From: a bacterium
GTDB taxonomy: Bacteria; UBP13; UBA5359
Length of the DNA: 5,753 bases
Reading direction: 5' to 3'
Assembly: GCA_028699365.1 (NCBI GenBank)
Contig: JAQVUQ010000191.1
Span: 1 to 5,753 of the forward strand
Part shown: in pieces, positions 1 to 4,751 of the stretch
Layout: each line of letters opens with the position of its first letter
How positions within the stretch are numbered: the stretch's first letter is position 1
Program-made: the position numbers and the translations under genes
Notes under the pieces: generated by a model
What the model saw: the letters and a program-made list of their open reading frames with translations, nothing else
What the model was told of the DNA's origin: nothing
The model's database searches: none

Positions 1-219
1 TACCCAATTTTCGATAAGACTGATTTAATCGGGTTGCCAAACTACCATATTTACTTGAAGATGATGATCGATGGTGTAACCTCTCAGGCATTCAGCGCCA
101 AGACGCTGCCACCGTATAAAGCGAAGGTATCTCACCGGTTGGAAGTTATAGAGTTCTCGAGAGCGAAATATGCAAGACCGCGGCAAGAGGTGGAATCCGA
201 TCCGGTAAAATACGTATGA
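1..219 (+). CDS. C-terminal fragment of a type IV secretion coupling-type ATPase (VirD4/TraD/DUF87-like)
   Basis: The reading frame is open from the first base to a TGA at 217-219, so this is the 3' end of a gene that starts outside the window. The 72 visible residues contain a stretch reading LPNYHIYLKMMIDG, then PFSAxTLPP-like residues (FSAKTLPP), then a charged helix with SRAKYARPRQEVE. I recognise this as the C-terminal tail of P-loop DNA-transfer ATPases with a TraM-recognition/DUF87 arrangement, which are common beside type IV secretion genes in Patescibacteria and in conjugative elements. Such proteins hydrolyse ATP at the inner membrane to move DNA or protein into the secretion channel. 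The Walker motifs lie upstream and cannot be checked here. A TTG at 34 could be mistaken for a start, but the family resemblance continues through it and there is no sign of a real start there. The family call is from memory of the motif, so the exact subfamily is uncertain. Confidence 0.72.
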   Translation, partial: YPIFDKTDLIGLPNYHIYLKMMIDGVTSQAFSAKTLPPYKAKVSHRLEVIEFSRAKYARPRQEVESDPVKYV

Positions 220-243
220 CGAAGTGTGACAACTCTCTTCGTC
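218..243 (+). other. Small hairpin overlapping the ATPase stop codon
   Basis: A 7-bp perfect stem (GACGAAG at 218-224 with CTTCGTC at 237-243) with a 12-nt loop starts inside the stop codon of the ATPase gene. It could help end or protect the upstream transcript. No T-tract follows on the plus strand, so it does not qualify as a classical intrinsic terminator. Confidence 0.25.
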
Positions 244-393
244 CCGCTACTGAGAGCATATCAGCCGTTCTACGCCTCGCTATGACATAAAAAGCCCTAG
301 CTTGGTATTCCAGGACTTCCAAAAGATATTTGCGCTCTCAGAACCTTTTAGCGCTTGTGAGCTAAAAAAGTAAAACCATATCATTCTATCCAT

Positions 394-425
394 TAGAAAG
401 GAGGGATACCTTTCCGGCATCCCCC
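394..425 (-). terminator. Possible intrinsic terminator for the minus-strand operon or small RNA
   Basis: Read on the minus strand, 425-416 pairs with 410-401 as a 10-bp stem with two G-U pairs and a GGAAA loop. The run that follows reads CTTTCT (400-395) and is moderately T-rich. The stem lies about 175 bp past the methyltransferase stop in the direction of its transcription and between two converging genes, where a terminator is expected. The tract is interrupted by C residues, so strength is doubtful. On the plus strand an alternative 6-bp stem, GAAAGG 396-401 with CCTTTC 409-414, competes with it. Confidence 0.38.
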
Positions 426-540
426 AGGAAATCGTCTACTCCCTGATGTTCGCATTTCCCTTTTCCAAGCTGGCAACGTGGCGCCTTCAACCCTCAAGGA
501 TACCTGATGCTTCAAGATCGGGAGTAGGTATATCTAAATT
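395..540 (-). ncRNA. Candidate structured small RNA (unrecognised family)
   Basis: CTACTCCC at 436-443 pairs exactly with GGGAGTAG at 520-527, and the stem continues through GAT (445-447) with ATC (517-519) after a single bulged base at 444. This gives 11 bp closing a domain of about 70 nt. Immediately 3' on the minus strand is the 10-bp hairpin at 401-425. On the minus strand two positions of that hairpin become G-U pairs where the plus strand would have A-C mismatches, so a minus-strand RNA folds better. A perfect TATAAT at 551-546 (minus strand) would place a transcript start near 540. Together these make a promoter, folded body and terminator unit of about 145 nt. There is no good -35 box, and it does not match the tmRNA, RNase P, SRP or riboswitch signatures I know. 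A plus-strand start (TTGTGA 355-360, 18 bp, TATCAT 379-384) is an alternative. This is inference from base pairing only. Confidence 0.27.
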
Positions 541-598
541 AGCTTATTATAGAGATTGAGCAAGGAGGGAGTGTTTACCTTATAAAGCAATGTTATAA

Positions 599-1522
599 TC
601 ACCTGTAGGAATACTCATCTATAGTATAGTTTTGAATCGATAAGACCTCGTTTAATTTGATAGTAGCTGGGCTATCTGTGGCTGGCATTACAAGATTATT
701 ACTTGCAAAAATAACTTCTCTTCCTGAATATCGTTCTTGAGCGCTGTAACTAAGGGTATAATCAACCGAGCGAAAATCCTCATATAATTTACATATTTGA
801 GGCACACAATCATATGAAACAATCCAGGGCTGTTTAATTTTTGCTATAAGTAAGGCAATGTTTGCATGGTCATCGTGTGAATAATGGTTTTCATATAAGC
901 CCTCGCCTTTAACATAATATGGTGGGTCTAGGAAGACCAGAGCATTGCTTGGTAACTTAGGCAGATAATTCTCAATAAGTACAGCAGCATCCAGATTATG
1001 GACATGTATTCTTGAAGAATAGCGAGCAATTCTTTTTATACGAGCGATTAGGTCGGGTTTATTATATCTAGCATCAATTTTCCAATCTCCCTCTTGAGCC
1101 TTGCCACCAGTAACACCTCCTGATAATATACCTGACCGATTAGTCCGGTTCAAAAAGAAAGTGCTAAACCCAATTTCTACTGTAGAATGCTCTTGCAACT
1201 TGTTTTGAACGGCTCTTTGTCGATGCCATTCATCTATTGTAACGGCAGTGTCATTTATTAGCTTACATAATTCTTCAGTATGATCTATAACTGATTTCCA
1301 GAAAGAATATACTGGAACGCTTATATCATTGATATGGGCCACTCTCACATATTCCTCAAATAGCAAAGACCAAGCTATACTGGCTCCGCCAGCATACACC
1401 TCAACATAATGCCCATCGTATAATCTATTCTCTGATAAAACCATTTTTATATAGTTTGATAGCATACCCTTACCACCAGGATACCTAAGTGGACTGGTAA
1501 ACCCGTGCATTAGTGATTTCAT
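599..1522 (-). CDS. D12-class (Dam-type) DNA adenine N6-methyltransferase
   Basis: The 307-residue protein should transfer a methyl group from S-adenosylmethionine to N6 of adenine in a specific DNA sequence. The order of motifs is that of the D12/Dam group: RYPGGKG at residues 13-19 (AdoMet-binding entry motif), EVYAGGAS at 41-48, IND at 64-66, FFLNRTNRSGI at 122-132, a WKIDARYNK segment at 147-155, and the catalytic LDPPYY at 198-203. All key residues of the DPPY motif are intact and length is normal for the group, with about 30 extra residues after the usual end near GREVIFASNN. The ATG at 1522 is chosen because GAGGT (1531-1527) lies 4 nt upstream; a second ATG at 1510 has no such site. 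It follows the ParB-like gene with a 7-nt gap, so the two are almost certainly co-transcribed and perhaps translationally linked. No restriction endonuclease gene is recognisable in the window. The target sequence cannot be read from the protein. Sampled lines (1021-1080 and 1261-1320) have 21 and 20 G/C of 60. Confidence 0.9.
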   Translation of the reverse strand: MKSLMHGFTSPLRYPGGKGMLSNYIKMVLSENRLYDGHYVEVYAGGASIAWSLLFEEYVRVAHINDISVPVYSFWKSVIDHTEELCKLINDTAVTIDEWHRQRAVQNKLQEHSTVEIGFSTFFLNRTNRSGILSGGVTGGKAQEGDWKIDARYNKPDLIARIKRIARYSSRIHVHNLDAAVLIENYLPKLPSNALVFLDPPYYVKGEGLYENHYSHDDHANIALLIAKIKQPWIVSYDCVPQICKLYEDFRSVDYTLSYSAQERYSGREVIFASNNLVMPATDSPATIKLNEVLSIQNYTIDEYSYR

Positions 1523-1526
1523 ACAT

Positions 1527-1531
1527 ACCTC
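1527..1531 (-). promoter_or_regulatory. Ribosome binding site of the methyltransferase, overlapping the ParB-like stop codon
   Basis: GAGGT (1531-1527 on the minus strand) sits 4 nt before the methyltransferase ATG and shares bases with the TGA stop of the upstream gene (1532-1530). Ribosomes finishing the ParB-like protein would therefore release on the next gene's ribosome binding site, an arrangement typical of translational coupling. Confidence 0.6.
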
Positions 1532-2915
1532 ACATATCAGGCCAAAGGCGCTTAATAAAGGGCTGAAGATTATCCCATGTAGTTTTTAATTCATCTTCTG
1601 TGGGGCTATAATTTCTATTATGCACATATGCGTTTAAGCTATCAACCGATAAGACATGGAATCTATTACTAAGAAGAGCTTTTATTCCAAATAGCTCGTT
1701 CTTACTGTTCACCCCTTGCTCTTCAAGATATGCTACAATTGTTTTCAGCTTTTCCTTCAATGTCATATCTCGTCTTATTTTAGCTACATTTGGGTCAGGG
1801 TTTTTCGGGTTTTTGAGCACCGTTAAATCAATTTTGTTTCTATCTGCAAAATCATCAACGCTTAGCTCTAAAAAGACCCGGAACATTACGGCGCAACAAT
1901 TCACACAGGTCCTTATCTTCAGATGTTCTTGGAGTTCTTCATATATTTTGTTAATACGAGTTTGTTGAATGGTTAATGAAAAACCTCTACGAGGTATTAA
2001 TGTAGTTCTACTTGTAGGATTTCGTTTTTGTCCTCCTTTATTCTGCTTATCTTGTTTCTCCGTGTTGGATTGTTTATCTTTACCAGGGTCCTCGCCCTCT
2101 GGTTTAGAAAAATATTCTGGCAAAGGTCTTTGCGCTACATCCTCGGCATATTTTACTCTTTGTTCTTTTGTATCAAGATCGGTTACCTTTATATTTTTCA
2201 AAGCAATGTCCGACACTATCATTGAAAGCCGTGCAACCGCCTCATCTTTCGGCTCTTTAAGAACAAGCTCTCCTCTCTCTATTTTAACCCCTATAAGTTC
2301 ACGTGCCTCTGGTGTTCCCAGAAGTCGTTCAATATTCGTTACTGCGATCTTTGGAAGCCTTCTTCTGACTTCATCATCGATATAATCGTGTGCTCTGACA
2401 AGTTCGACAACACTCGCTGCTGGTGAATCGCCTCTAAACCGATGTGTCTGTAGTCCATCCCAGCCTACTGTACCAACGCCTTCATTCTCACCAGTGTGTT
2501 TAATCCCTATCCAGTATTTTGCTTCATCGGCAGGTAACAGAACACAATCAATTAATGATAAAGATTCCTCTTCAATCTTGTTATGCAATTCCACGAGCTT
2601 TTTGGTGGTAGAATTAGGAAGCCCTAAACTCTTAACAAGCGTGGGAGAAAAAAGAAGTTTAATAGCTGCTATACGACGATTACCTTCTAGAACAATATAC
2701 ATCCCAGGATCATCCGATGCAGTAATAATTGGGAATTCAGACGGATTTAAGCCTTTATAAAGAATATTCTCAGCTATATTCGCTATTTTAGTTCGGCTAT
2801 CTTTAGCAATCGCATACAAAGCTTCACGCTGGTGAACTTTGGGTTCATATCTATAGTTACTAACGTTTAGCAAAAGATTATCTATATGCAATGAAAGAAT
2901 TTGCTTCTTGCTCAT
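1530..2915 (-). CDS. ParB/Srx-fold protein with helical, HEPN-like C-terminal region
   Basis: This 461-residue protein is the first gene of the minus-strand operon. Residues 1-90 look like a ParB N-terminal (Srx-fold) domain: a beta-strand opening with YRYEP at 21-25, a helix ending IAENILYKGLNPSEFPI (47-63), then YIVLEGNRRIAAIKLL (73-88). The last matches the ParB GERR nucleotide-binding box with E replaced by N. Residues 139-172 carry a conserved-looking HTGENEGVGTVGWDGLQ segment I cannot assign. A Lys/Gln/Asn-rich linker spans about 271-303. Residues 320-461 are predicted mainly helical, with FRVFLELSVDDF (345-356) and SLNAYVHNRNY (426-436), reminiscent of HEPN-type helical domains. ParB-fold proteins bind CTP or other nucleotides, or act as nucleases; which applies here is unknown. 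The ATG at 2915 is preferred over an in-frame TTG at 2933 because a seven-G run lies 9 nt before the ATG, while the TTG has no ribosome site. It is not a chromosomal ParB: no parA or parS is visible and the C-terminus differs. Confidence 0.75.
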   Translation of the reverse strand: MSKKQILSLHIDNLLLNVSNYRYEPKVHQREALYAIAKDSRTKIANIAENILYKGLNPSEFPIITASDDPGMYIVLEGNRRIAAIKLLFSPTLVKSLGLPNSTTKKLVELHNKIEEESLSLIDCVLLPADEAKYWIGIKHTGENEGVGTVGWDGLQTHRFRGDSPAASVVELVRAHDYIDDEVRRRLPKIAVTNIERLLGTPEARELIGVKIERGELVLKEPKDEAVARLSMIVSDIALKNIKVTDLDTKEQRVKYAEDVAQRPLPEYFSKPEGEDPGKDKQSNTEKQDKQNKGGQKRNPTSRTTLIPRRGFSLTIQQTRINKIYEELQEHLKIRTCVNCCAVMFRVFLELSVDDFADRNKIDLTVLKNPKNPDPNVAKIRRDMTLKEKLKTIVAYLEEQGVNSKNELFGIKALLSNRFHVLSVDSLNAYVHNRNYSPTEDELKTTWDNLQPFIKRLWPDM

Positions 2916-2924
2916 TAAGCTTTG

Positions 2925-2931
2925 CCCCCCC
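2925..2931 (-). promoter_or_regulatory. Seven-G tract serving as probable ribosome binding site
   Basis: On the minus strand GGGGGGG lies 9 nt before the ATG of the ParB-like gene and could pair with the 16S anti-Shine-Dalgarno using one G-U. It decides the start codon. A homopolymer of this kind can also slip during replication, which would change spacing, or the frame if the TTG at 2933 were used. Confidence 0.45.
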
Positions 2932-2966
2932 AAACGCAGAGATCGTCCTTCGTATTACTAACTATG

Positions 2967-2995
2967 ATATTACCAACAGGTATTCCTTAAGTCAA
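2967..2995 (-). promoter_or_regulatory. Sigma70-type promoter of the ParB-like/methyltransferase operon
   Basis: On the minus strand, TTGACT (2995-2990) is followed by a 17-bp spacer and TAATAT (2972-2967). This gives five of six consensus bases in the -35 box with ideal spacing, and a reasonable -10 box. The predicted start near 2960 leaves a leader of about 45 nt before the ATG at 2915. Confidence 0.6.
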
Positions 2996-3067
2996 TCAAA
3001 GACGGTTGGGCAAATATATATAAAAATAAATGTGGTGTGCAGCTGATACTGTATTGCCTATCAAGAA

Positions 3068-3082
3068 AACAATCGTATTGTT
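3068..3082. repeat. Short perfect palindrome, candidate operator
   Basis: AACAAT and ATTGTT are perfect inverted copies separated by CGT (15 bp in all). The palindrome lies 23 bp before the -35 box of the recombinase promoter and about 70 bp behind the opposing promoter, a plausible place for a dimeric regulator. A related half-site, GTATTGCC, occurs at about 3053-3060. No regulator gene is visible in the window. Confidence 0.3.
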
Positions 3083-3105
3083 GCCATGAACATATACACA
3101 GCTTA

Positions 3106-3134
3106 TTGACACCCCGATTCTCCAACGTTAAAAT
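3106..3134 (+). promoter_or_regulatory. Sigma70-type promoter of the recombinase gene
   Basis: A perfect TTGACA at 3106-3111 is followed by a 17-bp spacer and TAAAAT at 3129-3134, close to the ideal consensus. Transcription would start near 3141 and leave a leader of about 60 nt before the GTG start. Confidence 0.7.
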
Positions 3135-3189
3135 ACCCACAAGCCACCGCTTACTATACCCTTTATTGCTCTCTAACCTCTCTTTCATC

Positions 3190-3195
3190 GAGGTG
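3190..3195 (+). promoter_or_regulatory. Ribosome binding site fixing the recombinase GTG start
   Basis: GAGGTG ends 5 nt before the GTG at 3201. No other start codon is available just upstream in the frame, and the next residues lead directly into the catalytic RVS motif, so the GTG start is well supported. Confidence 0.7.
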
Positions 3196-3200
3196 TCAAA

Positions 3201-4700
3201 GTGGAAAAGTCAAAGCACATCGGTATCTGGATCCGCGTCTCAACGGAAGATCAAGCCAGAGGTGAAAGCCCTGAGCATCACGAGAAAAGGGCTCGCTATT
3301 ATGCGGAATCCAAGGACTGGCATATAAAGGAAGTCTACCATTTAGAAGCTGTAAGTGGTAAATCCGTTATGAACCAGCCTGAAACTAAACGGATGCTCGA
3401 AGATATTAAAACTGGACGGATTACCGGTCTTATCTTCTCAAAACTGGCACGTCTGGCCCGGAATACTAAAGAGCTTCTGGAATTCGCTGAGATATTCAGC
3501 GAATACGGTGCCGATCTGGTATCTTTACAAGAGTCCATCGATACCTCCACGCCAGCCGGACGCTTGTTCTATACGATGATTGCTGCAATGGCTCAATGGG
3601 AAAGAGAGGAAATCGCAGAGCGTGTTGCTGCTTCCGTTCCGATAAGGGCAAAGCTCGGAAAGTCTACCGGTGGCCAGGCACCGTTCGGCTACCGTTGGGT
3701 AGATAAGGCTCTGATTCCTGATCCGAATGAAGCACCGGTCAGAAAACTCATCTACGAACTCTTCCTCGAACATCGCCGTAGGAGGACCGTAGCGAGGATT
3801 TTGAATGAAGCAGGATATAGAACTCGGAATGGCTCAAAATTCTCCGATACGACCGTTCAGAGGCTCTTACAGGACCCAACAGCCAAGGGATTGCGCCGGG
3901 CAAACTACACCAAGAGCCTCGGCGCAAACAAGCAATGGGTATATAAGCCGGAAGAGAACTGGGTGCATGTAGCGGTAGAGCCGATTGTTTCCGAAGAACT
4001 CTGGACACAGTGCAACCTGATTATCGATGAGGTGCACAAGAATTATGTAAAACCTGCCAAGAGAACCGCTCATCTCTTCAGCGGGATAGTTTTTTGTTCC
4101 TGTGGCAAAAAGATGTACGTTCTTAGCAACTCTCCCAAGTATACCTGCGGCAAGTGCCGTAATAAGATAGGGATTACCGATCTTGAAGAGGTCTTTCACG
4201 AGCAGCTTAAGAGCTTCTTTTTCTCACCTGTAGAGATAACGAACTATTTAAGCAGTGCCGATCATGTAATCAAAGAAAAAGAAGACCTTCTCTTCACTCT
4301 CAATGAAGACGAACGTAAGATAAAACAGGAGATGGATAAAACATACAAGCTTTACCTTGATGACATGATTAGCTCAGAAGGTTTTGGAGAAAGATACAAA
4401 CCGTTAGAGGAAAGATTGTCTCAGATACAAGATCAGATTCCGGAAATTCAAGCTGAGATAGATTTCCTTAAGATTCAGTATCTCTCAAGCGATCAAATAT
4501 TCAATGAAGCTAAAGACCTTTATTCACGTTGGCCGGAACTGTCTCAGGAAGAGAAACGTAAAATCGTAGAGAGCATTACCGAACAGATAATCATCGGTGA
4601 AGACGAGGTCACCATCAATCTCTGCTATCTGCCTCCCTCTTCAGAAATGACTGCAAATGCGCAACACAACGTCATGTTTGCGTTGCCTTTGCCTCACTGA
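3201..4700 (+). CDS. Large serine recombinase (site-specific integrase/resolvase)
   Basis: A 499-residue enzyme that cuts and rejoins DNA through a phosphoserine link, usually to integrate or excise a mobile element. The N-terminal catalytic domain (about 5-150) shows IRVSTEDQ at 11-18 with nucleophile Ser14 and Arg12, the KLARLARNT segment at 81-89 providing Arg84 and Arg87, and a long E helix from about 118. The recombinase domain runs from about 155 to 285, starting with GGQAPFGYRW. A zinc ribbon has Cys299, Cys301, Cys316 and Cys319. A charged coiled coil covers about 355-425, as in the large serine integrases, and a short tail follows. Length and all key residues are normal, so the protein looks intact. 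It starts with GTG. It is divergent from the methyltransferase operon and converges on the exchanger gene with a 51-bp gap. Alone at the edge of an AT-rich cassette, it is the probable mobility gene for that cassette; a role in DNA inversion or resolution is possible. The sampled line 3601-3660 has 31 G/C of 60. Confidence 0.95.
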   Translation: MEKSKHIGIWIRVSTEDQARGESPEHHEKRARYYAESKDWHIKEVYHLEAVSGKSVMNQPETKRMLEDIKTGRITGLIFSKLARLARNTKELLEFAEIFSEYGADLVSLQESIDTSTPAGRLFYTMIAAMAQWEREEIAERVAASVPIRAKLGKSTGGQAPFGYRWVDKALIPDPNEAPVRKLIYELFLEHRRRRTVARILNEAGYRTRNGSKFSDTTVQRLLQDPTAKGLRRANYTKSLGANKQWVYKPEENWVHVAVEPIVSEELWTQCNLIIDEVHKNYVKPAKRTAHLFSGIVFCSCGKKMYVLSNSPKYTCGKCRNKIGITDLEEVFHEQLKSFFFSPVEITNYLSSADHVIKEKEDLLFTLNEDERKIKQEMDKTYKLYLDDMISSEGFGERYKPLEERLSQIQDQIPEIQAEIDFLKIQYLSSDQIFNEAKDLYSRWPELSQEEKRKIVESITEQIIIGEDEVTINLCYLPPSSEMTANAQHNVMFALPLPH

Positions 4701-4751
4701 AGATCGGCTTACGATTATTATCTCTGGCGGTGCTATTATAAGAGGTATTGT

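Larger units (their letters stand above)
220..598. other. 379-bp non-coding region rich in inverted repeats
   Basis: No convincing gene lies between the ATPase stop and the methyltransferase stop, two genes that point at each other. Besides the elements listed separately, two repeats are visible. CTGAGAGC at 250-257 is the exact reverse complement of GCTCTCAG at 334-341, giving long-range 8-bp arms. TTTTAGC at 346-352 pairs with GCTAAAA at 361-367 across an 8-nt loop. Short direct repeats also occur: GGATACCT at 404-411 and 498-505, CCTGATG at 442-448 and 503-509, and CTTCAA at 485-490 and 510-515. A 46-codon minus-strand reading frame (280-420) exists but has no recognisable content. The region could hold a small RNA, a transfer origin or an element boundary; none is established. 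Confidence 0.6.

Noticed and set aside
280-420. Minus-strand reading frame of 46 codons beginning ATG at 420
   Set aside because: No recognisable motif, and it overlaps the strong hairpin at 401-425; probably chance.
516-530. GATCGGGAGTAGGTA as the 3' end of 5S rRNA or a yybP-ykoY riboswitch
   Set aside because: Only this short stretch resembles either; the remaining conserved parts are missing.
1969-2385. Plus-strand 138-codon reading frame opposite the ParB-like gene
   Set aside because: It lies entirely antisense to a well-supported gene, is low in complexity (Ser/Leu rich) and shows no family motif.
3037-3327. Plus-strand 96-codon reading frame spanning the recombinase promoter and start
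   Set aside because: It overlaps the recombinase catalytic region in another frame and lacks any recognisable domain.
4719-4747. Hairpin TATCTCT with AGAGGTA between the recombinase and exchanger genes, as a terminator
   Set aside because: Only 7 bp with one G-U pair, a 15-nt loop and no T-tract after it; too weak to annotate.
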